DNA of 63,726 bases, from positions 1 to 63,726 of the forward strand of contig JAGDMU010000019.1 of the NCBI GenBank assembly GCA_017860615.1. The letters are read 5' to 3'. The notes beneath the pieces were generated by a model. The model saw nothing but the letters and a program-made list of their open reading frames with translations, searched no databases and was not told the DNA's origin. Shown one piece after another: positions 54,904-63,570 of this stretch. The number at the start of each line of letters is the position of its first letter. The first letter of the stretch is position 1. This stretch comes from Pseudomonadota bacterium (GTDB lineage: Bacteria; Campylobacterota; Campylobacteria; Campylobacterales; Sulfurospirillaceae). Made by a program: the position numbers and the translations under genes.

Positions 54904-55761
54904 TCAATGTTCATTGAGTGCCGCTCCTTGTTCCAACTGCTTCAACACGGCCTTGGCCGTGCTGTCGGTTGTCGACAATTCCTTGAGCTGCTGCATCGCT
55001 TCGATCACCCATAGCCCCGACTCGGCGCGCGCCAGCCAACTCGCCGCAACAAGCTTGGCGCTTGCCGGCGGCAGCGCTTGCAGCGACTCGGGGAAGACCG
55101 GCGCGGCGGGCACCGCGCGCAACTGGTCTTCATAGACGCTGCCGCTGGCGTCGGCGACCTCGAGCTGATAGTCGCCGGCAGCGAGGTCAACGACCGGGGT
55201 GGTGATCGCGCGCGTCTTGATTTCGCCGAGCGAGACGATTTCCTTGTGGTCGGAGAGCCGGATCAGGCGCAAATGGAAAGGCGCGCTGCCGTCGCTCCAC
55301 GAGAAGTAGAGCGCGCGCTGCTGCGCCACGACGAAGAAGCGCTTGGCGAGGTAGGGCACCGACAGTGGCGCGCCGCCGCGCGCGGTCATCGCGGTCAGCC
55401 GCTGCGGGCTCTGGCTGTCGCCGGCAATGAGGCCGCTGACCCACTTGAGCAGGTTGCCCGGAACCGAAGGCGCGGCGCCCCGGCTTTCGATCCGAAACGG
55501 CGATTGCCTGAAGGCGATGCGTTGTGTCTTGCCGTCTGAATAGGTCACGACGACGCTGGTTTTTTCGTCCGGCAACTGGATTAGATCGTCGGTTTGCACT
55601 GGAGAATAGGGTTTCGCTGCCTCGGTTTTTCCCTGACGCACGAGCTTGACCCCCGGCACTGAGCCGTCGATGCTGTCGATCCAGCCGACCTCGACGGCGA
55701 CTGCCGGGGCAGCGATGAAGCAGGCGAGCAATGCCAGCGCCAGGCGAATTGTTTTAGTCAT
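54904..55761 (-). CDS. Periplasmic FecR-like protein
   Basis: The 285-residue protein has a signal peptide (RLALALLACFIAAPAVA) and then a FecR-type beta domain (GWIDSIDGSVPGVKLVRQGK, SPVQTDDLIQLPDEKTSVVV, QRIAFRQSPFRI). The second half has another beta module (FSWSDGSAPFHLRLIRLS, DYQLEVADASGSVYED) and a helical tail. In ferric-citrate systems FecR relays a periplasmic signal to an ECF sigma factor; here no membrane helix remains, so it would act as a soluble sensor or partner. Its start overlaps the CHASE2 gene end by 8 bases. Confidence 0.8.
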   Translation of the reverse strand: MTKTIRLALALLACFIAAPAVAVEVGWIDSIDGSVPGVKLVRQGKTEAAKPYSPVQTDDLIQLPDEKTSVVVTYSDGKTQRIAFRQSPFRIESRGAAPSVPGNLLKWVSGLIAGDSQSPQRLTAMTARGGAPLSVPYLAKRFFVVAQQRALYFSWSDGSAPFHLRLIRLSDHKEIVSLGEIKTRAITTPVVDLAAGDYQLEVADASGSVYEDQLRAVPAAPVFPESLQALPPASAKLVAASWLARAESGLWVIEAMQQLKELSTTDSTAKAVLKQLEQGAALNEH

Positions 55762-57148
55762 GGTGTGCTGTCTTTCGGTAATGTACGTGCTTGCGAAGAT
55801 TGTTCATCGCCAGTTCGAAGAACTTGACGGCGGCGACCGGTAGAGCGAAATCGAGCCAGACGCCGTAGCGGAAGAAATAGACGCTCAGCGGAACCAGGAT
55901 CAAGACCAGCACGGCCAGCGAAATCATGGTGCCGAGCGCCGTCGGAAACCGCGTGGCGATCAGGCTTACGACGCTCAGCAGGACGATCGCGGTGAGCAAC
56001 TGAATCCATACCGCCGGCGTCGTCATCTGCCCGTGCTGGATCAGCGAGTCGATGGCGTTGATCAGGATCAGGCTGCCGGGCATTGCGCCCAGCGGGGTGG
56101 CATGGATATCGCGCGCGTCCTGGTTGCTGGCGCCGATCACCGCGATATGGCCCGGCGCCAGCGTCGTGCGCAAACCGCCTTCGGTGATCGCGTGCGCCGG
56201 CAGAATCGACAGCAGCGGGGCCTTGCCGCCGGCAAAGTCGATGACCGGTCGAGTTTCGTCGGCCGCCAGCTTCCACGGCAGGGCGAAGAGGATGCGCTGA
56301 GTGAAGGCGTTGCCCGTCACCGCGATCGACTTGGTGCCGATCACCATTCGCGTCTGCGCCAGTTGGGCCTCTTCGCTGCACGAACGCGGCAGTGCGCTGC
56401 GTAGCGCCTGCTCGAGCGCGGTCAGCGCCGGCTCGCCGGACAGCGCCGCCAGCACCGAGATTTGCACCGACGGCACGATGATCGGCAAGTCTTGCGCCGA
56501 ACACGCCGACAGCCAACCGCGCCAGCGGCGGTATTGACCGTCCTGGTCCTGCTCAAACAGCGGGCTGGCCGACAGCCGTTGGCGGCTTGGCGGCAGCGTG
56601 CTGTCGATGAAGGAGGGACGGGTCACCCAGTTGCCGCCGCCCGATTCGAGTGGGTTCCAGCGGAAGCTCTCGACCAGGATCAGCGTCGGCGCAGCGGCCA
56701 TCGCCGCGTGCCGGCGCAGAACGTCGAGCAGCGCGGCGTCGTCGGGCATCGATTTGCGCAGTTCGATATCGACGATGAGCACCGCCGGACGCTTTTCGAG
56801 CGCGGCGGCGATCAGCGTCGCCAGCTTGTCGCGCGGGGTGAATAAAGGCTCGCCCCACAGTTGCTGGCTTTTGTCGTCGATGTCGTAGAAGACAAAAGGG
56901 CGCGCGTCGTTTCCTTGCGCGACGTCGATGCCGCGGTTCATTCCGATCAGCCAGTCGATCGATTGCTCGCGGCTGTTGCGTACCGCGTCGGTGTTCTGAA
57001 AAACGATGACCAGGCCGACCACCAGCAGGCCGACCAGCAGGTTCTGCCGCAGGTGCTGGCCGAACGTTGCCGGCTTGGGGAAGATCCGGTCGAGCAGCTT
57101 GAACGACGAGGCGACCAGCAGCGCGCTGAGCAGTCCGAGCTTCTTCAT
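55754..57148 (-). CDS. CHASE2 domain sensor without cytoplasmic output domain
   Basis: The 464-residue protein has an N-terminal membrane helix (about 34-51) and a large periplasmic CHASE2 domain (about 60-350): SIDWLIGMNRG, PFVFYDIDDKSQQLWGEP, FTPRDKLATLIAAAL, PAVLIVDIELRK, GHIAVIGASNQDARDIHATP and MPGSLILINAIDSLIQ. Three C-terminal helices follow (about 365-445). Most CHASE2 proteins continue into a kinase or cyclase; this one ends with about 20 residues. It probably signals through partners. Overlaps the FecR-like gene and lies 96 bases from the zinc-ribbon gene. Confidence 0.87.
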   Translation of the reverse strand: MKKLGLLSALLVASSFKLLDRIFPKPATFGQHLRQNLLVGLLVVGLVIVFQNTDAVRNSREQSIDWLIGMNRGIDVAQGNDARPFVFYDIDDKSQQLWGEPLFTPRDKLATLIAAALEKRPAVLIVDIELRKSMPDDAALLDVLRRHAAMAAAPTLILVESFRWNPLESGGGNWVTRPSFIDSTLPPSRQRLSASPLFEQDQDGQYRRWRGWLSACSAQDLPIIVPSVQISVLAALSGEPALTALEQALRSALPRSCSEEAQLAQTRMVIGTKSIAVTGNAFTQRILFALPWKLAADETRPVIDFAGGKAPLLSILPAHAITEGGLRTTLAPGHIAVIGASNQDARDIHATPLGAMPGSLILINAIDSLIQHGQMTTPAVWIQLLTAIVLLSVVSLIATRFPTALGTMISLAVLVLILVPLSVYFFRYGVWLDFALPVAAVKFFELAMNNLRKHVHYRKTAHHD

Positions 57149-57244
57149 GATCGTCTGGCGGCGTCGAGGAGCGACGCGCGGGATGGGCGCGTCGGCGTCT
57201 TGCCTGGCGTTTGCAATCGCGGCGCGTTCGCCTCTCGGTCTCGC

Positions 57245-58018
57245 TCAGCCATTGGCGATGAAGCGCCCGAGGCCGCTGTAGACCGACGCGCCGGTGGTCG
57301 CCAGCGCCAGCAGCGCCTTGCCGATGCTGTTGATCCGCTCCATCGTCTGCTGCAGATTGTCCGGCGAGAAGGTCTTTCTCGAGAGCAGTTCGATGGCCCT
57401 GGTGCGCGCCGCCTCAAGGCGGTCGGCGCGTTCGCGCAGCAGCTGGCCGACGATACCGCCGGCGACGAAGGAGAGCGCGATGCTCAGCGCGTAGTTGGCC
57501 AATTCGCGCCAGCTGCGCGTATCGTTCGGCAGCCAGTCGGTCTTGTCGATGAGCCCGGTGAGCGCCGACATGGCAAAAACGGCGACGCAGGCCAGCAGCA
57601 AGCCGCCGAGCGCGGCGGCGATCAGCGGTCGCTGGTGCAGGCGCATCAGGCGCAGGCCGGGCAAAAAGGGGATGGCGATCGAGGTGGCGTAGAGCACCCA
57701 GTCGCGGGCGTCCCAGACCTGCGTGATCAGCAGGTGGGCGATGAGCAGGAAGAGCAGCGGCGTGAGCAGCGCCAAGACCCATTCGCGCAAGACGCCGGCC
57801 GGCGCTTCTGCTGACGGTTGGGGTGCAGGAACAACGGCGGCTGCGTCGACCGGCGGGGCGATGATGCGCTGCGCCAGTTCATCGATGCGCGCCTGCAGCG
57901 ACGTTTCGAGCGTCTCGATTTTTTGCAGCAGCGGACGCAGCAGCGTCAGGTCGCGCGTGCAGTGCGGGCAGGCGAGCGCGGCGTCGTCGATTTCGGAGAT
58001 GCAATACGGACATTTCAT
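57245..58018 (-). CDS. Zinc-ribbon membrane protein
   Basis: The 257-residue protein begins with a zinc ribbon (KCPYCISEIDDAALACPHC, two CxxC pairs), followed by a helical stretch and a Pro/Ala linker. Four to five membrane helices follow (WVLALLTPLLFLLIAHLLI, VLYATSIAIPFLPGL, LIAAALGGLLLACVAVFAM, LSIALSFVAGGIVGQLL). ATG 58018 starts the ribbon, with AAAAGGA about 10 bases before; ATG 58030 is an alternative. Likely a membrane regulator; exact role unknown. Confidence 0.78.
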   Translation of the reverse strand: MKCPYCISEIDDAALACPHCTRDLTLLRPLLQKIETLETSLQARIDELAQRIIAPPVDAAAVVPAPQPSAEAPAGVLREWVLALLTPLLFLLIAHLLITQVWDARDWVLYATSIAIPFLPGLRLMRLHQRPLIAAALGGLLLACVAVFAMSALTGLIDKTDWLPNDTRSWRELANYALSIALSFVAGGIVGQLLRERADRLEAARTRAIELLSRKTFSPDNLQQTMERINSIGKALLALATTGASVYSGLGRFIANG

Positions 58019-58065
58019 TGGCCAGGCCATCCTTTTCGGGGCAGGGGAAACGCTCGATAAAAATG

Positions 58066-58509
58066 CTATTTTTCCACAGTCAGCTTGATTACGGACTGGC
58101 CGCGTCGACCGTTGCTGTCTTGCACCGAGACCACCATGACGTGTTCACCGGGCGGCAGCGCGGCCTTGCTGATCGAGATGCCGTCCTCGCCGACGTACGC
58201 GGCGATCCGTTCGCTGAGGTCGACTGACGGCGATTTGACGTAGAGCAGTTGGACGCTCTCGGCGTCGATCGACGCGCCGCCGTGCGCGACGAAGCGCAGC
58301 TTGAAGTCGAGCGGCGACTTGACGCTCGTGGCGTCGGCCTTGGGCGAGATCAGCTCGAGCGTCGGTCCGCGCGTGATGCCGCGCGATTTTTGCACCTCGC
58401 CGGCAGGCAGGCGCGCTTCGTCTGCGGTGATCAGTACCAGCGGCCCGGCGGCCAGCGACGGCAGCGCGACGAGCAGCAGGGCAAGGCTCACGATCGATTT
58501 TTTCAGCAT
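58066..58509 (-). CDS. Exported small Ig-like protein
   Basis: The 147-residue protein has a signal peptide (KKSIVSLALLLVALPSLAAG) and one beta-sandwich-like domain (PTLELISPKADATSVKSPLD, then FKLRFVAHGGASID, ALPPGEHVMVVSVQDSNGRR). It looks like a cadherin/Ig-type module for protein binding in the periplasm. ATG 58509 follows AAAGGAGACCTCTGACC. It lies 26 bases after the TPR-CHAT gene in the same unit. Longer frames here are shadows of that gene. Confidence 0.75.
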   Translation of the reverse strand: MLKKSIVSLALLLVALPSLAAGPLVLITADEARLPAGEVQKSRGITRGPTLELISPKADATSVKSPLDFKLRFVAHGGASIDAESVQLLYVKSPSVDLSERIAAYVGEDGISISKAALPPGEHVMVVSVQDSNGRRGQSVIKLTVEK

Positions 58510-58535
58510 GGTCAGAGGTCTCCTTTTGATCAACA

Positions 58536-61500
58536 TTACAGCCAGTTCCCCATCAGGATGAACGGCGCCCAGTAATACGGATGGTCGGTGGTTGCTGCGG
58601 CGGCCGGGCCGGCGCCGGTGCGCGTCAGTCCGCGGCTCACTTCGGCGAGCGCCGGCGCGACGCGGCGCTCGATGAACGCCACCTGCGCCATCTGCATCGC
58701 CTCGGCCTTGGTGATCCCCGGGTTCTTCTGGCGGAAGCCGTAAAAGAGCTGCATGAACTGCCCGGTGCTCTCGTCGGCGACCGGCCACAAGGTAGCGATC
58801 ACGCCCTTGGCGCCCTGGTTCTGCGCCAGCGCGCCGAAGCCCTCGACTTCGCGGCCGTTGGCGTCCTTGCCACCGCCAACCGCCGTCTCGCACGCCGAGA
58901 GCGTCAATAGATCGAGATTGACGAACTCGTAGCCGTCCTTGATCTGCTTGAGCGAGAGCTTCTTGCCGTCGCCGAGCAGCAGGAAGGAATCGGTTTCGTT
59001 GCCCGGCTTGAAGACGAAGTGGCTGGCCAGGTGGACGACCGGCGGCTCGCCCTCGAGCCCGGTCTTGAACGACGCGGCGGTAAACGCCTGGTCGAAACTC
59101 ACCTTGCCCTTCATTCCCAGCAGGATGCCGTCGAGTTCGCCCTTGACCGAAGGCAGCGCCGCGAAGTCGTCGACCTTCTGCGTCAGGCCGTAGCCGGCGA
59201 GCGTCCACTCGGCCTGCGGCTTGTCCTTGAGCTTGTCCTTGGCCGCCGAGGTGTAGAGCGCCAGCTGGTAACGCTGGGCGAGAAACCGCTCGCCGTCGTA
59301 GAGCGCCGCCATCGGCAGATAGCGCAGCGCGCCGTCGAGCGAGAGCATCAGCGTCTGCGCGCCGGCCTGCTTGAGGTCGTCGGCGACCGGCGCGATCAGC
59401 AGCTCGTAGAGCGCTTTGCCTTGAGTCTTGACCTGCGGGTCGCGTCGAGCGATGGCTGCGCGATACTCGCCGATCAGGCGATTGAGGTCGGCTGCGCCGA
59501 TCGCCGCCTCGCGCTTGAGCTGGACGGTCGGCGTCGTGAGCAGGATCCACAGCCGCTGGTCGGTCAGCAGGTAATGCAACGTCACGGCGCCGTGGCCGAG
59601 GTCGCGCAGCGTTCCCTGCAAGGCGCGCAGGCTGGTAAGGTTCTTCTCGCCGAACTCCTGCTGGCGGTCGGCCGAAGCGCCCTGCGTAAACTCCTTCTTG
59701 AGCTCGGCCAGGAACGCATCGTAAGCCTGGCGCGCGAGCGCCAGGTCGGCGTCGAGCTTCTCCTTGCGCGATTGCTCAGCGGCAGCGAGCTCTTCGCCGT
59801 TCTTGACGCGCTTGAGCAGCGCTTCGCGCTCTTTTGACATTGAAGCGAGCTGGCCGCTGATCTTCTCGTAGCGCTCGCTCCACGGGCGTTCCTGCGCGGT
59901 GAACCCGGCGTCGCTCTGGCGCGAATCGGCACCGCGCTGGACGAAGTCGACGTACTCGGCGTCCTTGAGCAGCGCCAGCACCTGCTGGCCTTCGATCAGC
60001 CGGCCCTGGGCGAACAGCAGGTCGGCGAGGTCCTTGTAGGTCGATTCATTCTTTTCGAGGAAGGATTTTTGCGTTGCCTTGTCGAGCGCGGTGTTTGCCG
60101 CGCGAACCGCTTGCAGCGTATTGACCGCCTGCTTGCCGTACCAGATCGCGAGTTCGGGGTGGGTCTTGGCGTAGAACACGCGCAGACTGCGTTGGACTTT
60201 CCACGCGAGCTCGGGATTGCCGGCGGCGTTGGCGATTCGCCAGGCGCGCAAGAGCAGCGGTTCGGTTTTGGCGTACTGGTCCATGCCCACGTATAGCCTG
60301 GCCAGGTTGTTGAGGCAGCCACCGGTCAACGGGTGGTCGGGACCGTTGGCCTTTTCGGAAATCGCCAACGCGCGCAGATAGAGCGGTTCGGCTTTGGCGT
60401 ACTGCCCCATGGACCAGTACAGCATGGCCAGGCTGTTTAGGCTGATGCCGGTCGACGGGTGGTCGGGGCCGTTGGCCTTTTCGAAAATCGCCAGTGCGCG
60501 AACAAAGAGCGGTTCGGCCTTGGCGTACTGCCCCATGGACCAGTACAGCATGGCCAGGCCGTTTAGTCTGATGCCGGTCGACGGGTGGTCGGGGCCGTTG
60601 GCCTTTTCGGAAATGGCCAGCGCGCGGACATGGAGCGGCTCGGCTTTTGCGTACAGCCCCATTGCTTGGTACAACCCGGCCAGGTTGTTGAGTGTCGTGC
60701 CGGTTGAAGGGTGGTCGGGGCCATCGGCCTTTTCGAAAATCGCCAGCGCACGGACGTAGAGCGGTTCGGCCTTGGCGTACAGGCCCGTGGTCCTATATAA
60801 CTCGGCCAGATCGTTGAGTCGGGTTGAGGTCGAAGGGTGGTCGGGGCCGTTGACCTTTTCGGAAATCGCCAGCGCTCGCACCAAGAGCGGTTCGGCTTCG
60901 GCGTAACGGCCCAGTGTGTAGTACAGCCCGGCGAGGCTGCTAAGTCTGATACCCGTCGAGGGATGCTCGGGGCCTTCTGTCTTCTCCGTGATGGCAAGCG
61001 CCCGCACGTAGAGCGGCTCGGCACGGGCGTGCTGGCCCATGGACTCGTACAGCCCGGCGAGGTTGTTGAGTTTGGTGGCCGTCGAGGGATGCTCGGGGCC
61101 TTCTGCTTTTTCCGAGATGGCCAGCGCCCGCACATAGAGCGGCTCGGCACGGGCGTACTGGCCCATGGACTCGTACAGCCCGGCGAGGTTGTTGAGTTTG
61201 GTGCCCGTCGAGGGATGCTCGGGGCCTTCGGCCTTCTCGGAGATGGCCAGCGCCCGCAGATAAAGCGGCTCGGCACGGGCGTACTGGCCCATGGACTCGT
61301 ATAGCGAGGCAAGGTTGTTGAGTTTGGTGCCCGTCGAGGGATGCTCGGGGCCTTCTGCTTTTTCCGAGATGGCCAGCGCCCGCACATAGAGCGGCTCGGC
61401 ACGGGCGTACTGGCCCATGGACTTGTACAGCGAGGCTAAGTTGTTGAGTCTGGAGCCCGTCGAGGGATGCTCGGGGCCTTCTGCTTTTTCCGAGATGGCC

Positions 61501-62330
61501 AGCGCCCGCACATAGAACGGCTCGGCACGGGCGTACTGTCCCATGGAATTGTATAGCCAGGCGAGGTCGTTGAGGCGTATCCCTACAGAAGGATGTGTTT
61601 CACCGAGCACTTGTGTTGCGATAGTCAGGCATTTTTCCGCCAGAGGCAGTGCTTCACGATATTTACCTTTTTTTTCAAGTCGATCAGCCTCTCCCCTGAG
61701 GCGCCGAACGTCCTGCCAACGTAGCTCGTTTTGCTCGAACCATTGTCTGGCCCGGCGGCTTTCATCGACCTGCCAGCCTTTGCCGATGAAAAGATCAAAA
61801 TCGGCCAGCGGGCCGTCTTTGAGCGCATATTCGCCGGGAATGTTAGGTAGCGTTTTTTTATACCATTCCTGCGCGGCCGTGGTATCGCCCTGCAGCAGCC
61901 AGGTATGTCCGAGGTAGGCCTGTGCCGTATAGTTGAACTGGTCGAGGTCGACGGCCTTCTGGCAGTTTGGGCGAGCGTCGATCGGTCGATTGAGGACGAT
62001 CTGCGTCCAGCACAAGCCGTTCCAGCCGTCGGCATCGTTCGGCGCCAATTCGATGGCCCGGCGGTAGGCGGCGATCGCCTCGTCGCCTCGTCCCAATTCG
62101 CGCAGTACCTCGCCTTGCCGACGATGACCCAGAGGCACTGTGGGTTTTTGCAATACGTAGCGGTCCCACAAGCTCAGCGCCAGCGGCCAGTCCTTGGCAC
62201 GCATGGCGGTCTTGGCCGATTTTTCGAGCGCAGCGGGGTCGGTCTCGCTCGACGTCTCCACGCTCTGCGCCTGCACGGGAATGCACGGCCAGGCCAGGGA
62301 CAGCAGGACGGCGAGAATCAGTGCGCGCAT
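58536..62330 (-). CDS. Large exported TPR-CHAT peptidase-like protein
   Basis: The 1264-residue protein has a signal peptide (LILAVLLSLAWPCIPVQAQ), ordinary TPRs at about 45-170, then ten 42-residue TPRs at 253-672 (pattern LNNLAxLYxSMGQYAxAEPL followed by a GPxHPSTG turn) and an eleventh degenerate unit. A coiled linker leads to the CHAT domain (about 960-1264): GALRYLPMAALYDGERFLAQ, His1104 in HLASHFVF and Cys1147 in LSACETAVGGG. ATG 62330 follows TTGGAGAATTTCC. This is the first gene of the unit ending with the FecR-like gene, with site E 62 bases upstream. Confidence 0.92.
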   Translation of the reverse strand: MRALILAVLLSLAWPCIPVQAQSVETSSETDPAALEKSAKTAMRAKDWPLALSLWDRYVLQKPTVPLGHRRQGEVLRELGRGDEAIAAYRRAIELAPNDADGWNGLCWTQIVLNRPIDARPNCQKAVDLDQFNYTAQAYLGHTWLLQGDTTAAQEWYKKTLPNIPGEYALKDGPLADFDLFIGKGWQVDESRRARQWFEQNELRWQDVRRLRGEADRLEKKGKYREALPLAEKCLTIATQVLGETHPSVGIRLNDLAWLYNSMGQYARAEPFYVRALAISEKAEGPEHPSTGSRLNNLASLYKSMGQYARAEPLYVRALAISEKAEGPEHPSTGTKLNNLASLYESMGQYARAEPLYLRALAISEKAEGPEHPSTGTKLNNLAGLYESMGQYARAEPLYVRALAISEKAEGPEHPSTATKLNNLAGLYESMGQHARAEPLYVRALAITEKTEGPEHPSTGIRLSSLAGLYYTLGRYAEAEPLLVRALAISEKVNGPDHPSTSTRLNDLAELYRTTGLYAKAEPLYVRALAIFEKADGPDHPSTGTTLNNLAGLYQAMGLYAKAEPLHVRALAISEKANGPDHPSTGIRLNGLAMLYWSMGQYAKAEPLFVRALAIFEKANGPDHPSTGISLNSLAMLYWSMGQYAKAEPLYLRALAISEKANGPDHPLTGGCLNNLARLYVGMDQYAKTEPLLLRAWRIANAAGNPELAWKVQRSLRVFYAKTHPELAIWYGKQAVNTLQAVRAANTALDKATQKSFLEKNESTYKDLADLLFAQGRLIEGQQVLALLKDAEYVDFVQRGADSRQSDAGFTAQERPWSERYEKISGQLASMSKEREALLKRVKNGEELAAAEQSRKEKLDADLALARQAYDAFLAELKKEFTQGASADRQQEFGEKNLTSLRALQGTLRDLGHGAVTLHYLLTDQRLWILLTTPTVQLKREAAIGAADLNRLIGEYRAAIARRDPQVKTQGKALYELLIAPVADDLKQAGAQTLMLSLDGALRYLPMAALYDGERFLAQRYQLALYTSAAKDKLKDKPQAEWTLAGYGLTQKVDDFAALPSVKGELDGILLGMKGKVSFDQAFTAASFKTGLEGEPPVVHLASHFVFKPGNETDSFLLLGDGKKLSLKQIKDGYEFVNLDLLTLSACETAVGGGKDANGREVEGFGALAQNQGAKGVIATLWPVADESTGQFMQLFYGFRQKNPGITKAEAMQMAQVAFIERRVAPALAEVSRGLTRTGAGPAAAATTDHPYYWAPFILMGNWL
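60315..61574 (-). repeat. Ten tandem 126-bp units encoding TPRs
   Basis: Ten uninterrupted 126-base units (42 codons each) lie inside the TPR-CHAT gene. Units 1-5 (toward 61574) are nearly identical to each other and form one subgroup (GPEHPST); units 6-10 form another (GPDHP). The graded similarity points to recent unit duplication. Confidence 0.92.
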
Positions 62331-62391
62331 GGAAATTCTCCAAAAAGGTGATCGGCGTCGCATGCGCCGGGTTTTTCGCTTCGTCGTCGTT

Positions 62392-62417
62392 GACGTCGGC
62401 CGCCGCGAAACGTCAGG
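62392..62417 (-). promoter_or_regulatory. ECF-type promoter (site E) for the large TPR-CHAT / CHASE2 unit
   Basis: Minus strand CCTGAC, 16 bases, CGTCAACG. It lies 62 bases upstream of the TPR-CHAT start, in the only intergenic gap before that gene. Confidence 0.65.
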
Positions 62418-62442
62418 AATTCGTCGTCACCGGCGCGCATGA

Positions 62443-63180
62443 TCAGACGCCTTCGCGCCGGCGGAAAACCGAGAGGATTCCGCGCTGTTTGAGCGCGACG
62501 AATTCGCGCACCGGCAGCGTGTTAATTCCGGGGCCGGGCTGGCCGACGTCGTCGCGGCCGTTGTAGGCGTCGGAGCTCACGTAGTGGGTCACGTCGAGCT
62601 GATCCCCGAGCTGCGTGACGATGCCGATGTGCCCCCAGATCGGGCCGGGCAGGTTCTTGCCGTCGCTCAAATCCGACGGCCACAGGATCAGGTCGCCGGG
62701 GCGCAGCGCGTCGTAGTCGAGCGTCGTGTCGGCGGCGAGCGACGAATCATAGAGACGGATCCAGTCGCGGTCCTTGCCGAGCCGGCTGTAGAGCGATCGG
62801 GTGTTGAAGCGCTTGTGGTAGCGCGGCACGCCCAGGTAATACATCGCGCCATGAACGAAGCCGGTGCAGTCGAGTCCGGCCAGGTGGTTCTTGATGCTGC
62901 CGCCCCAGGCGTATTTGAGTCGGTAGTCGTTCTCGATCTGGCTCATGCGCAGCGCGACGTTGCCCAGGTTGGGGGCTTGCCCGGCGGCTGTGGTTTCGCG
63001 AACCGCGCGCTTAAAGTAATCGTTCTTGACCGCCAGCGTGGTGTGGTCAGATCGCGCCATGCGGCGCGCGGCGAAGATCTGCTGCCTGCTCTTGAGCGAC
63101 GTAGGAGGCGAATCGTCGGCGAGCCACAACGTGGCGCCGACGACCGCCAGCGCGGCGACGGCGAGCAGGGCGGTGCGCAT
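62443..63180 (-). CDS. NlpC/P60-type cysteine peptidase, exported
   Basis: The 245-residue protein has a signal peptide or anchor ([17 protein letters not shown]). The NlpC/P60-like core has [10 protein letters not shown] with nucleophile Cys105, the RPGDLILWP strand, and [10 protein letters not shown] with His184. Such enzymes cleave cell-wall peptides. It ends with [12 protein letters not shown]. It is upstream of site E and is therefore probably not part of the sigma regulon; it pairs with the DUF350 gene 15 bases before it. Confidence 0.87.
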   Translation of the reverse strand: MRTALLAVAALAVVGATLWLADDSPPTSLKSRQQIFAARRMARSDHTTLAVKNDYFKRAVRETTAAGQAPNLGNVALRMSQIENDYRLKYAWGGSIKNHLAGLDCTGFVHGAMYYLGVPRYHKRFNTRSLYSRLGKDRDWIRLYDSSLAADTTLDYDALRPGDLILWPSDLSDGKNLPGPIWGHIGIVTQLGDQLDVTHYVSSDAYNGRDDVGQPGPGINTLPVREFVALKQRGILSVFRRREGV

Positions 63181-63195
63181 TGTTCCTGGTCCGCT

Positions 63196-63420
63196 CTAGG
63201 GGCGGATCACAGCGCTGACGACCCAGGCGCAGGAAAGAATGACGGCGGCCAGGACGATCGCCATCGAGACGTTGTTTTTCCTGATTTCCTCCCATTCGTC
63301 GATGTCCTGCGTGACCCAGGAGAACAACTTGAGACAGAGCACAATGCCGGTGCACATTCCCAGCGAGCCGACGATCGCCCAGCCGAAGGTGATCAGGTAG
63401 TCGATCAAGACCTGTTGCAT
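63196..63420 (-). CDS. DUF350-like small membrane protein
   Basis: The 74-residue protein has two membrane helices ([20 protein letters not shown] and [20 protein letters not shown]) separated by a charged loop ([14 protein letters not shown]), the layout of DUF350 proteins. ATG 63420 follows GGGAGATAACAAA. Family function is unknown. Divergent from rimO. Confidence 0.78.
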   Translation of the reverse strand: MQQVLIDYLITFGWAIVGSLGMCTGIVLCLKLFSWVTQDIDEWEEIRKNNVSMAIVLAAVILSCAWVVSAVIRP

Positions 63421-63536
63421 TTTGTTATCTCCCTGTGTTTTTTTTGTTGCGCCAGGATTCTGGCAGATTCGCGGGCCTTGTGCGCACGTGTGGGGGGAAA
63501 TTCCGACCTTAATTCCGAGCTTTCCGGCGATGGCTG

Positions 63537-63542
63537 TATACT
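63537..63542 (+). promoter_or_regulatory. Possible -10 box of rimO
   Basis: TATACT lies 29 bases before the rimO start, with a weak TTCCGA 18 bases further upstream (63513-63518). Confidence 0.35.
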
Positions 63543-63570
63543 TTCGCCTCTTTCATTTTCGCGATCCGCC

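Noticed and set aside
54693-54914. Minus-strand frame of 73 residues after the FecR-like gene
   Set aside because: No recognisable pattern, starts inside the FecR-like gene and spans site C; kept only as a possibility in the intergenic entry.
58066-59550. Long minus-strand frame joining the Ig-like gene to a 494-residue protein
   Set aside because: Its first two thirds are an alternative frame of the TPR-CHAT gene; only the part from 58509 has a signal peptide and ribosome-binding site.
60315-61574. Regular repeats resembling a CRISPR array
   Set aside because: Units are contiguous, 126 bases long and in one reading frame without unique spacers; they encode TPRs.
62321-62566. Plus-strand frame with a leader-like N-terminus opposite the TPR-CHAT start
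   Set aside because: It runs antisense into the NlpC/P60 gene, has no ribosome-binding site and overlaps site E; it reads as a shadow.
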